Both the position numbers and the translations under genes were made by a program. 64,000 bases of DNA from Darksidea phi (taxonomy: Eukaryota; Ascomycota; Dothideomycetes; Pleosporales; Lentitheciaceae): contig JASJFT010000137.1 of assembly GCA_030770425.1 (NCBI GenBank), positions 2,367-66,366 on the forward strand, written 5' to 3'. Of the stretch, positions 32,210 to 43,700 are shown piece after piece. Each line of letters opens with the position of its first letter. The stretch's first letter is position 1. The notes under the pieces are model-generated. The model had not been told where the DNA came from and made no database searches. It saw nothing but the letters and a program-made list of their open reading frames with translations.

Positions 32210-34036
32210 TCAATCGCTGTCATCGTCAATCTTAGCTCGCTTCGATGGCCTGCCATCTGACTCCTGCATGCCATAACGTTTTTCGCTCGTCTTCTCACCG
32301 CGAACCTCCTTAATCATCTGATCAATGTTAAAGGGATCATCGGTATCCTTCTCAAACTGAACAGGTCCTTCACGAGCCTCCTGAAGATCAGCTCCCTTAA
32401 ACCCATCCCTCGCCCTGCCCAGTACTTCGAATTTGCTGGATTTAGTGATACGGTCGTACGTTTGACCTTCGTCTTCGCCATCGTCTTGCTGCACACTCGG
32501 TCGATAAATGCTGCTGATAGCATCCTGCGCTGCGAAAAGTGGCTTGTCGTAATGTTGGTCCTCGTTGAATCCGGCATCGAAGCCGCTGGTCTGGTTGAAC
32601 AATCGCGAGTCGTACATTGATTCACCGCTCTGTGTAGGTTTTGCGAGACCCAGAGCGACCTTTTCTGAGATGTCGCGGTTCTGTTCACGCGCAAGCATCT
32701 GAAGCTTTCGTTCTGTGCCCATTTTAGATTGCCTCATTTCACGTTGGAACTCTTTACGGCTTTCTAGCCGTGCCTCATCGCGCTTCCGAACTTCTTCTTT
32801 CTCGCGGTCAGCCTCGGAGTCGGAGTCAGAATAGCTGTCAGACCGGCGGCGCGAATGGTTTGCGCGCTCTTCCCGAGCTTGTCTTGCCAGTTCACGGAGC
32901 TTATCCTCTTTCTGCTGTTTCTCCTTCTCTGCAAGTCGCTGCTGCATCAATGCACGAGACTTGACCTCCTCACGGGCGTGTCTGTCAGCTGCTTGGAGCG
33001 CTTCACCAAACGCGGCAAACTTATCGTTAATAGTCACGTCTTGCAAACCTCGACCATCAGCGGCTAAACGCTTATCCAAGGGTACTGTGTAGCCTTTCGG
33101 GTTTTTCCAGTTGGAGATGGGAGGCGGGATTTTCCACATTTCCTGGTCCTCGGCGGTAAGCTTCCGCGGGGGCGAATGTAAGACTGGAGGCGGAGGTGAC
33201 GGAGGTCCTCGCGGGATTCTCTTGTGCTTGAACTTCGGTGGTTCCATGGGATCCACCTGTCGTTGTTGGATCTTGAGGATACGGGCCTTCCCCTGTGCTT
33301 CACCCATCTGCGCAGTTGGTGTATATCGGACAAAAGTGGGTTCATCTTTCGAACGACCTTTGACCATTTTGGGTTTTTGTGCAGCTGTTTGGCCAGCCAC
33401 CAGTGCGCTCAGTGCTGCCTGCGTGCGTTCCTTAGTCGCCTGTACCATCTCCTGACTCGGGCGCTCTAGATCCAGCTCGCCTGCATCTGCTTGTTGCCGC
33501 AATGGTATCAAGTCCTTGAAGCTCGCTTGCACTATTCTTGAATCGCTGTGACCTCTTCTAGCGATCTCGTCATATTTTGTCTTTCCTTCGTTGTCAACCC
33601 TCATTGCGAGTGCGTTCGAGGTGCTCGCTGTGCCTTTCCTTCCCATGTCCAGCGGATATTGCGCGACGTGCACTTCGGGAAATGCGCCACCATCACCTGC
33701 AGGCGCAAAATGGTTAGTACGTGTTGGTTCGTTATAAGTACTTGGTCCCGCCGGGGCTTGACTGAGCCGTGACGAGCCATACAACGCGAACTGCTCACGA
33801 AGCGTCGTGCCGTGTGCCGACAGTTTCAAAGCAAATTGCTTACCAAAATCATCGGCTGCCCTTGGCCTCCATCCCGTTCGCTGGCCGTAGGCGGGCGGGC
33901 CATTCTGCTTCTTGACAATCTGCGTCTCGTAGTGTTCGACATTCAGGACACGCGTGGCGCGTGAATCACGCAGCTCCTCTTCTTCGCCGGTGTATTTTGG
34001 CTTCGGGAGCGACTTCGAAAGAGTTGCGACAGACAT
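32210..34036 (-). CDS. PRP45: pre-mRNA-splicing factor PRP45 (SNW/SKIP)
   Basis: Exons 34036-33742 and 33696-32210, giving 593 residues. The SNW domain is unmistakable: DGGAFPEVHVAQYPLDMGRK, then RYTPTAQMG, PPKFKHKRIPRGPPSPP, and the eponymous SNWKNPKGYTVPLDKRLAAD near residue 295. A long charged coiled-coil tail follows. The 45-bp intron (33697-33741; GTACTT, branch TACTAAC, CTGCAG) is a multiple of three without a stop. An ORF-only reading would therefore insert 15 false residues between GP and DGGAF. Prp45 is a spliceosome component of the NTC-related set. The C-terminus ends in a basic nuclear-signal-like KRAKIDDDSD. Confidence 0.95.
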   Translation of the reverse strand: MSVATLSKSLPKPKYTGEEEELRDSRATRVLNVEHYETQIVKKQNGPPAYGQRTGWRPRAADDFGKQFALKLSAHGTTLREQFALYGSSRLSQAPAGPSTYNEPTRTNHFAPAGDGGAFPEVHVAQYPLDMGRKGTASTSNALAMRVDNEGKTKYDEIARRGHSDSRIVQASFKDLIPLRQQADAGELDLERPSQEMVQATKERTQAALSALVAGQTAAQKPKMVKGRSKDEPTFVRYTPTAQMGEAQGKARILKIQQRQVDPMEPPKFKHKRIPRGPPSPPPPVLHSPPRKLTAEDQEMWKIPPPISNWKNPKGYTVPLDKRLAADGRGLQDVTINDKFAAFGEALQAADRHAREEVKSRALMQQRLAEKEKQQKEDKLRELARQAREERANHSRRRSDSYSDSDSEADREKEEVRKRDEARLESRKEFQREMRQSKMGTERKLQMLAREQNRDISEKVALGLAKPTQSGESMYDSRLFNQTSGFDAGFNEDQHYDKPLFAAQDAISSIYRPSVQQDDGEDEGQTYDRITKSSKFEVLGRARDGFKGADLQEAREGPVQFEKDTDDPFNIDQMIKEVRGEKTSEKRYGMQESDGRPSKRAKIDDDSD

Positions 34037-34935
34037 GGTGGGCAGGTGGTGTCGGCAGAGGTTGTGGGTGAGCGGTCGAGGCCTAATGACGGAGGTTGGC
34101 GAAACTTCAACGGCAGATAGTTTTGCCGCGCCGGCTCCTGCTCTGTCACGTGCGCGCTCCTAGGCCGGGGTGAAACATTGATTGAATTCTCGAAGCTAGC
34201 ATTGCGTTAGCTTCCTCGTGGCCGCCATGTGCCCTCGATGATCAGGGCTCACGGTTGCAAGCAAGTAAGCACAGTAATCGTCTTCAGAATCATATCAAAT
34301 GCTGCGACGTTTCTTGTTAGACATGCATGGGATCACTCGTCCTCGCCTGAGTAACAACAACCACCATCAACCTTGACGTTCAAACGATCTGCGAGCACTG
34401 AGGCTTCAGATAGAGCAGTGCGCTACGCTAGAACCAGCATGGTGAACTGCACCTTGGTCGTTAGTCATGACTCTTCGATAGGGTTTCAGCCAGGTGTTGG
34501 CGGAGTGGATTCAGGAGGCCAGAGGATGCATCAGTCTGGGCAATTAGGAGGTGAACAACACCCAACACGGTAGACTCTGCCGCCTATCGGTCAAGGGCGA
34601 TGCGCGCCAGCCCAGGTGGAAATCGCGTAGTCAAGCTGCACGTCACACACTATGTATATCCACAATGGCCAGACGATGTGATGTCTCGTGCATTCCCGGA
34701 GGGTCATAGCTCATCGACGGACACTGCCAACCCCCCCAGGGGACGGCTCGCAACCATCCTTTTGCTTTTACCACATATATAGCTGTGGAGACGCAGACGC
34801 GAAGACCAGGCCTCGATGAAACAGCGGAGCCGGACGGCAATGCTGTGCTTGTGTTCGCTGCTGACCTGATGATAGCTGGGTCCGCCCTGCCGACGCGCCA
34901 GCGTAGCACCAGGTACCGCTCACGGCTCCAGCGCC
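34037..34935. other. divergent intergenic region
   Basis: A 900-bp spacer lies between PRP45 and the divergently transcribed Ser-rich gene. No relic or RNA gene is seen. The part after 34,770 is GC-rich and gives spurious frames on both strands. Confidence 0.5.
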
Positions 34936-37506
34936 ATGCCAGCCGTGCATTCTCGGAGGCCTTCCGGGCAACAACACCACGCGCAAACATCGCCTGCAAA
35001 ACACCAACACCGGCGCACCCACACGACGCCTGAGACGCCCACGCTCCTGCGCCTGCCGTCGACCAGCTCGGCCGCTTCTGTCTCGCCGCGCTCTGCACGC
35101 TCGCGAGGAGCAGCATCAAACCCCTCCACGCCCGCACTCACGCAGCTTTCAGCGTCCTCTGCAACCTCACCCTCCTATTTCTCCCCGCAGCCCGCCGCCT
35201 CGGCCAAGGACGCCCGCTCGCCTACCGTTCGTCGACCGCCTGCCTCGTTCAGCGGGCATGGCATCGACACCTCACGCGGCCCTCCCATAACGCTCATTAC
35301 ACGCGGCAATTCCGACATCGCGCGCCGCACCTCGCAGCAGCCCGCCGACTTTGCCTTTGCACAGCAGCAGTTTGCCCAGCTGGGTCTGGTTTCGCCGGGT
35401 GGGGCATCGCGCGGCTCGAGGGGACGCAGCCAGCGCAGGGACAACTTGGACGACGCAAGCGAATCCTCCCATCCGACACAGACAAACACACCGACCCTCT
35501 CCCGTCACAACTCCACCACGTCGGCTCGACGCCAGCCCCACATGGCGAGCTCTGGCGAGGCCCCTTCAGTATACGGTTCCGGCATGCACAGCTACTCCGG
35601 CGATACCCTGGACACAAACGACCATGGTGCTAGAGACGTCTCCGCCTCCGGCACCGAAGGAGGCTCGGGGGAGGATCTCTTCCTCAACATTGCAGAGGAC
35701 AGTGCATCCAAAGGTCCCGCTGTGGACAGTGCACCGCGGTCCGACCGATTACGGGTGAGGAATTATCGCCCTGCACACCTTTGGACAGCCCGCTGACCTA
35801 AGCAGTCACGCATAGCGCGTACCAGTAACCGCCAGTCTTTCCCGTCTGCCCTACAGTCTTCGCCGTCGCATCCAAGTCCAGCTACGCCGAATACGAGTCG
35901 CATACCAGCCGCCATTGACACTAGGGCTGGTTCACAGTACCGCCGAGCCTCGCTCCTTGCCTCTTCGACGAGAAGCACGCGTGAACAGCCGCCATTGACG
36001 CCAGCCAATCCACCGGAGATGCCACGATCACGTATGCAGGAGCTGTCACCTAAACCTTCTTTTTCCTCGCAGACGAAGGATGCGGATCGCTCGCCCAAGG
36101 ACTTCCTAGCACAGTTAGAGGTCGGGCGGAGACGCCCATCCCATCCCGATGCCACACACACCCCCCCGAACCGTAATGGCGCATATCGGCCTTCGAACCT
36201 GCATTACCACTCGTCATCCCACGACAACTCGCGGACCGGGCAGGCCGAAACCCCGCAAGAAGCGCCATCACGCGTTGACGGAACGGAGTCGCATGGCTCC
36301 ACGGGGCCCGCAACTTCGGTGTGGGATGAATTGGATGAGTTAAAGACGAGGATCCGGCGAATCGAGTTGGGAGGGAAGATTCCTGCCACATCTGGCGCAG
36401 TCGTATCGCAGGCCACTGTTGACCGTCCGCGAACCGCCAACACTTCAGTGACCACGGCATCATCCTCACCCCATCAGCAAAGGAAGCCCAACCCCTCTCC
36501 CTCCGAGTCTACCATTGGCGCCCCCACCCCTCAAAAAGTCCACCCTCTGTTAGGAGAAGCACTAGCGAAGGCGAAGCAACACACCTCACCCACCATTTAC
36601 CGGGTCCTAGAAGCAACAGCATCTGAAGCCCTTACCTTAGCGGAGTTGACCGGCAGTGCCGGACCGCAAGGAACACTTCACTCCGCCAGCTCAATTCTGA
36701 ACGGCTCCTCACTGCCTGACCGGCAAGTGCGGCGCAAAGCGGACAACATCTGCCGCAGCCTAACCGAACTCTGCATCGCCTTGTGTGACAACAAGACCAG
36801 CGTCGCGAGCCCGGCTATGCGAACAGCGGCAGCTGTCCCCTCGCGCCGACCCAGTGTACAGATCAACGGCGAGTCCCCGTTGATACGCCAGAGCATCGAA
36901 CCTGAGAGCAACGCTTTACCGCGTTCAAGTCCTAGCACGGCCATGGGTCGAATTGAAGCACGTAGGGTCAGTATGTTGGCTGGAGGAACTAGGACCTATG
37001 GGAACCCACGGGAGTCAAGCCAAGAGCCGTCGACCCCACCGCATTCGCACATTCCAACGCACTTAAACCGCGCAGGCACAAGCCTTTTCCAATCACGCCG
37101 CACTGCTAACGACGACGATGAAGATTTGACACTGCGAGCACCATCTCGTGCAATGACAGATTTTCGAACTACACGAACAACGCCAAAATCACAGTTCAAT
37201 CGGGAGTACTCGTCTCGCGAACCAATGCCGGATTTGCAGCCCTCACCTGCGATTCAGCCTACCACTTCGCTACGACGTCCGACCGTTTCTGGTCTTGGCA
37301 GTGAGAACCATCTGCTCTTTAGAGAGAACAGCCAGCGCTACGGTCTTGACCGTAAGGGCTCGCTAGCACCCGAAAAGCAGTTGTTGGTTGATACCCCCCC
37401 TAGAACACAATTCAGCGCGAACAGAAATTCTATCGGCGGATACTCCGGTCTCGGTCGTACCGTGAGCCTGAGTCGAAGAGCACGAGGTACTAGCGCTGGA
37501 GAGTGA
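34936..37506 (+). CDS. Ser/Pro-rich conserved fungal protein, function unknown
   Basis: Exons 34936-35754 and 35803-37506 (GTGAGG donor; acceptor CTAAG, or the CAG three bases on), giving about 840 residues. Most of the protein is disordered and Ser/Thr/Pro/Arg-rich. Two ordered islands stand out: a short coiled coil SVWDELDELKTRIRRIELGG, and a helical segment HPLLGEALAKAKQHTSPTIY followed by EATASEALTLAEL and KADNICRSLTELCIALCDNK. That combination recurs in ascomycete proteins of unknown role. No catalytic motif, signal peptide or membrane helix is present. The many Ser-Pro sites suggest phosphorylation control (inference). Confidence 0.8.
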
Positions 37507-38208
37507 GCGCTGGGTACTACACACTTGGTACAATATTTATGATTGTAATGTTATATACCCACTTTACCTTTTGACGGACATACACGAAAGAGGTGTGCAA
37601 GCTCATATTGAGTGAGAATAGGATGAGCAGGCTCGTTGGCGTTTATTATCAATATCAGGAGACGCACACCATCTGGAGAGCGGAGCAGATACATCATTGC
37701 ATATGTCAGCCTTCTTTCTTGTCAACTATCTCACTTGAAGCAGGTGTCGGGGCGGAGCAAGCCACCTTTCGACGCCGAGGATCTCGTTATCTGTAAAGTG
37801 AGAAAAGAGCTTTCATGAGGCATCTTCATGTTTGTATTACGTAGGTTCAGCATAAGCGTGCGGTGTAATTTGCATCATTCTGGCAGAAGAAAGAACAGGA
37901 AATTTTAATCAAGACCTATCTAGCCATCGCTTGTACAACGGTTGAAGTAAAGGTGTAAAGCATATAAACATTACCAATTTATCCTTCCTTCTGCCGTAAC
38001 TTGCGTCGACGTGAAGCTAACCGTACCCCGTATGGCGTTCTTCTGTCGACCATAATTACTGTGTTCAGAGCGGAGGAGGATCAATCTAAACCAGTTACAA
38101 GCTAGTAGTGGGTCGCTCCTCATGCAATAGTCTTCTTGCTCCCCACAGGACACTTTACGCATGCCATTGACGAGCCAGTGTAAGACAGCATATATTTCTT
38201 GAGCAGAG
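37507..38208. other. intergenic, AT-rich
   Basis: About 700 bp, mostly AT-rich, between the Ser-rich gene and the decayed regulator. Only short frames occur; no RNA gene is recognised. Confidence 0.5.
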
Positions 38209-39648
38209 ATGATTACGGCGGAAACTAAAAGTAATTGTTGGAGGTGTAAAGGTGAGTGGTGCCATGTTTGTGGACGGTTGCCCGCTTTCGACCGCCAATA
38301 TACGCCAGCATGGATGGAGACCGGAAAGGAACAACGCCTCAAAATAGGTGCTCCCCTTCTTTCGAAATGCGCTGCTCGATCAGGAAGTGGACTAACTACT
38401 TTACGCTTATAGCATGTGATTTACGCACCACCGTGGCTAACTCAAGCTTCCGGATCGTAAAACCGACAGCGACAAGACACTTCCCCGTTGCACAAACTGT
38501 TCAAAAGCCAGACGAGAATGCAAAGATTATGGGTTGAAGCTTGCGTGGCCAGATAAAACTGATGGCAGAAGGAGACAGAAGGAAGCAGAAGAGATATGGG
38601 ACAATACCCGAGAGATCGGCGACAAGCTATCGAAGAAAGAGCGACAGATTTACACCTTTGAACAGCACGTTAAAAGATTTGGAGAGGAAAAGAGTAGGTG
38701 TGCGAGAGTTGGTGGAGTTCGTGCCGAGGAGCTTAGATGCCATAAGGGTTGGGGAGAGTGATGGGGCATTGTTGACCTATTCTCGGTACATGCGCATCCT
38801 CTCATCGTTACCGCAGCTATTCGAGAGATGTGCTAACAACTCCAATCCAGATTACTTGGCCATATCACGCATGGTTACAACTATCGACGATAGCGCCAAC
38901 GGTTTCCGCCTCAAACTCATTCTCATGGCCCTAACCTCTTCCGATGCGTCATCTAGATGCTTACTCAAAGCGACACTAGCGTTGTCTTCCTTCCATCTAT
39001 GAACGCAAGAGGAAGCTTAGAGCATAAGTTGCGGGCTATCTAATCACTCTCGACATCTTTCCAAGACGGAAATGCGAGTCGGATTGCGCGGTTCTCGATC
39101 TGCATGATGCTTTGTGTGTACAGCGTACCGTATCCCAAATCTTACCTCATACATGAACCTTTGTTTTGGCGGGTGTATGCTTAGTCGACAACAAGTCTTT
39201 GATGCACCCGATACAGTATAGAATGTACATCTCGGAGGCGCGACCACATTGGCGCGATCATTTTCGCAGCAAGAGCGGAGCTTACCAGGCCTGGCTCTTT
39301 CTGAAGTCTTGGTTAGAGGATCTCCGCACCCTACCGGTTCCTCTGTCTACACCTCTCACTTTATCACCCACCGACTTCGGAACAACAGACCTCACCCTTC
39401 TCATCCACCGCCGCCTTCTTAACCTCAAACAGGAAACCCACACCCACACCGGCGAATTAGCGGGCACTATACCGCATGTGCGCACTACCCTGACCGCCGA
39501 ACTATACCGTATTGCCGCACTCCTGTACCTCTACCAGGCCGTCCCGCCGTACATGACACCAGATAGAGGCCCAGGCCCATGTCAAGATAATGGGCATTAC
39601 GGAACAAGGTGGAAGGGAAAGGCAGGTGGGCAGCTATGCTATCATTGA
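38209..39648 (+). pseudogene. Zn2Cys6 transcription factor, decayed
   Basis: The start MITAETKSNCWRCK supplies the first CxxC of a zinc cluster, followed by a GTGAGT donor. The second half lies at about 38450-38560: DRKTDSDKTLPRCTNC, then SKARRECKDYGLKLAWPD. The residue expected to be the third zinc-binding Cys is Ser (codon near 38468). The linker and coiled coil run to a stop at 38761. The middle domain continues in another frame (38700-39000: ALLTYSRYMRILSSL, CLLKATLALSSFH). A third frame from about 39166 supplies AELYRIAALLYLYQAV, a fungal_trans_2-like motif. The frameshifts, stops and lost Cys indicate a dead regulator. Its target genes cannot be inferred. Confidence 0.7.
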
Positions 39649-40746
39649 GAACGAGGCCGTTTGGAAGCAGTAGGACCCGGCGGCGGATGATTGGAGAGAT
39701 GTCGTCGAGATGGGTATATGCTTTCCTCTATTTGAGTGGTGTTTGAAGTTATTTGGATTGAGGAGATGAGGTCGCACTCAGACGTGCATTAGCTCGCAGC
39801 CGCACGCAGATCAACGGGCATCATCCATTCACGTGCAGCCGGCCTAGCGATGCTGGCGACGCACGGCATGGGGTCCGCTGACGTCCGGAGTGCGTCGGCG
39901 CTCTTGATCAACGCGACATCTGGGGAAAGACCAATACACATGATAATCCGCAAACGATGTAGAAGGCGCGCTGATGAAGCGGATCCTCAGCCTTGTGGGC
40001 AGTGGCGGCTGGAGGCGTGCGTCGATGGGGGCCTGGCGTCTTTGATGGCGCCTGGCCTCTCGCGAGAGCTGCGCCGACGTGCCGCGGCCCCGGCAAGCCA
40101 TAATGGACGTTTCGACGATGCGCTTCGTCGTGAGGAGCCGATGCGAAGGCGTGCAGCGTAGAGACGCGCAGAGACGCGCAGAGGCTGGCGGCGGAGATGG
40201 ATGCGGCTGCTGGCAGAAAGTCTGAAAGACGGCGCGGCGCAGTGACCACCTGTCCTCTTTGGGCCAAGGCGCGACACAGCAACACCCGTGGACGCGACGA
40301 CGACGGCGCGACATGCAGACCAAACACAGGCAGCATCTCTCCGGGCGTGCCACGACGGTGCAGCGGCGACGCAGATGCAAAGATGCAGTGTGCGGCCATG
40401 GTGCTGCCTGCGCGCCGTCTCGCGGATTTTTCCTGCTCACCCTGAAACGGGCCCGTGCCCGGCGCCAAGGGCTTTCCTGTCGCGGAGAGCCCAATTAATT
40501 ATAAAGGCACATTCTCATACATACCCGCGCAGCCCACCTCTCCGACCCAGAATTTCCGGGGCCACCTTCACCGCCTTAGTCAGCGCCACCTCCCGGCACG
40601 TGACACCGCCCGCGCCCGCACCCGCACCCGCGCCCGCATCCGTGACCGAAACGACAGTGCATCCCGATGGCTCATTATCCCGCGTCGCCTGGTAATTTAT
40701 AATCGCTCCCGGCCGTACGTCCCGAGGCCGACACATAGACGCCAGC
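39649..40746. other. GC-rich intergenic region upstream of MOT1
   Basis: About 1.1 kb. From 39,850 on the GC content is high and both strands are open for long stretches with Arg-rich, domain-free translations, which I reject as genes. A CACGTGAC element lies near 40598, just before a CGCCCG hexamer array. Confidence 0.5.
40606..40641. repeat. CGCCCG/CACCCG hexamer repeat
   Basis: About six consecutive hexamers of CGCCCG and CACCCG type lie some 100 bp upstream of the MOT1 start codon. It is a GC-rich simple repeat in the promoter or 5' leader. Confidence 0.75.
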
Positions 40747-43700
40747 ATGAGGTGCGTCGCTCGCTCGTGTCCGTATAGAGGATTGCCCGCTAACGCTGCA
40801 TAGTGGCACGAGATTGGACCGTCTCGTAACGTAAGTACCATGACGTCGACAAGCTCTCCCTCTCCCTCTCCCCTGCGTACACCGCTTTTGTTAACCGCCT
40901 CCCAGGCTCCTCGAGACCGGCAGCACCCCCTTGATTCGAAGTACCGCGGCGGACCAGCTAGCCGACGTCCAGAAACAGCATCCCGATGAACTGTTCAACC
41001 TGCTAACCCGTGTCATCCCCTATCTCCGGTCCAGGAGCTGGGACACCCGCGTTGCTGCTGCTAAGGCTGTTGGCGGCATCGTTGCCAACGCCGAAAAGTT
41101 CGACCCCAACGCCGAGGACGAGGCGCTCAAATCCGAGGTCAAGTCAGAGACGAACGGTCACGTGAAGCGCGAGGAAAGCAATGACGCCGTCGAAAATGAG
41201 GGAAACGGCGACGGTAGTCCGCCGCCCGTTGGTGATCAGCTCGATCTCACCACGCTCGACTTGGGTTCCATTCTAAAGTGGGGCAAGCCGCTTCTCGGCA
41301 GTGCTGGGAAGGAGTATGACTACAAACTGGCTTCCATGGACCCTGCAGCGCGACTAGCACACCAGAAGAAAAGTCTCACCAAACGTCTTGGGCTTGGCGG
41401 TGAGTACATGGACGACGATCTTGTTACCGATATCGATCTTGTCGCACAGACTCCAGGCACACAAACACCGGCAATGCACCGGATTGATACCACAGTGCCG
41501 CGGTCGGACAGTATCGCCTCTGCGACGGGTGCTTCGCCTCCGCCAGGAACCACCCCCAACGGCGATCAGTCGGGCCTTAGCAAACGTCAACTCAACGCGC
41601 TAAAGCGCAAGGCGAAGAGGGAGCACCATGGTAGGGCCAGCAAGGTCCAGATTGTCGACCTGGGACCGACCGCACGCAAGAGCTCACAAGACTATCTCCA
41701 GACTCCAGCTGCGTCGCAACCCCATCCTATCAAGCTCGAGCCAAAGGAAGACAATGGCGATGAGGGTGTTGGCGACTATTTCTCTTTGGAACGCAAGGGC
41801 GGCGACGATACTCAGCAGTTCGTCAAAGAGTTCAAGGGCGCGCCAATTCCCGACAAGTCATCTTTCCAGACAGAAGCCGAGGAACAGGGCTTGGAATGGC
41901 CTTTTGAGCGCGTGTGCGAGTATCTTACCATCGAACTTTTTGATCACGCCTGGGAGGTGCGGCATGGTGCTGCAATGGGCCTCCGCGAAATCCTCCGCGT
42001 CCATGGCGCGGGCGCTGGGCGACTAAAGGGCAAGACCCGCGTTCAGAACGATGAGCTTAACCAGCGATGGCTCAACGACGTAGCATGTCGCCTATGTTGC
42101 GTCTTTATGCTCGATCGCTTCGCCGACTATACCTCTGACAATGCCGTCGCGCCCATTCGAGAGACAGCTGGTCAGACGCTGGGCGCATTGCTGCAGCATC
42201 TGTCACGAGAAAATGTGCTTGCTACATTCAACGTCCTGCAGCGCCTGATACTACAGCAAGATGCTGCAGGCGCACATTGGCAAGTCTGTCAGGGAGGAAT
42301 GATCGGCCTGCGATATCTTGTGGCTGTGCGGAATGACCTTCTACTCGAGGACGACACTCTCATGGACGGTGTCCTTGCTGCTGTTATCAAGGGTCTTGGT
42401 GACCATGATGACGATGTTCGCGCCATCAGCGCGGCGACCCTCATTCCCGTTGCCAAAGAGTTCGTCGAGATGCGACCCGAGAAGCTACAGGAGTTGATGA
42501 ACCAAGTCTGGGCCTGCCTATCCAGCTTGCAGGACGACCTGAGTGCCAGTACCGGCTTCATCATGGACCTATTAGCCAAGCTTTGTAGCTTCCCACGGGT
42601 GCTCGCGGCAATGCAGGCAAACGCCCAAACCGACGAGTTGCAGACCTTCCACGAACTGGTACCGCGTTTGTTCCCCTTCCTTCGACATACTATTACCAGT
42701 GTGCGCGCTGCTGTTCTCCGAGCTCTGCTCACCTTCCTCAATATCCAGGATGTTGACACCGAGGGATGGATCGACAGCAAAGCGCTGCAACTCATCCTCC
42801 AAAACATACTCCTCGAACGCAATGACGGTGTGTCTAAGCTTTCACTACAGCTTTGGAGCGCCGTCCTTGATTCTCTTGGCAGTAGTCAGCTCCCTCTCCA
42901 ACTAGGACCTGTTCTTGGGTCCATAATTCCTCTCGCCCTTACGCCTATTGGTGTGCAACGCCATCCAATACCGATGGATCTTTCGCTTCTCATCCGGCCA
43001 TCCGGACAGGCATTCGGACTTCCCCCCAACTCGCAGCCTACGCGACGGCCGACGCCCCCCAGCAACGGAGAGCCAGCCGCAAAGAGGCGTAAGAAGTCGC
43101 GTGTCGGAAAGGATGAGACGCCAACTCCTTCGTCATCTCCATCTCACAATGTAGATGGCCCTATGATCAGTGGCGATCTCGAGCTTGTTGGTTCAGAAGT
43201 CATGGTGCGTTCCAGGATCTTAGCGGCGCAGGCGCTCGGAAAGGCGATTGCTCTCTGGCCTGAGCAATCCAGGCTGCAGACATTCAAGACCAGACTGTTA
43301 CCACCCCTTTCGTCTACACATTCCACTACTCAATTGACGGCCGCGATGATAATCGAAGAGTTCGGCAAGTCACTGATCGCCAAAGACGCGCTTGCTGAGT
43401 CGTTTGCCGAAGCTCTTCTTCCCATTGTCGAAGGAGAGAGACCCAGCGCATATGAAGATCTCGTTCCGAAGCTGCAGATTGTACGGACACAGTGCACTGC
43501 TCTGCTAAATGTCTTCCGCGATGGCCATGTACAAAACCTACCCAACATTGCCGTGGTCGTTCAAGGCGACCCTGGCGCTAGTCAATACGCTTTCTCCACC
43601 GCAGACGCTGAAAAGATAGTGACCGTACACTTTGAAAAGCTCAAGAAGGCAATGACGCCAGCAGCGCGCATGGTGGCTTCCTCGAACCTGGACATCACCA

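Noticed and set aside
39844..40494. 216-codon minus-strand frame upstream of MOT1
   Set aside because: Arg- and Cys-rich translation typical of GC-rich DNA; three frames on both strands are open in the same stretch.
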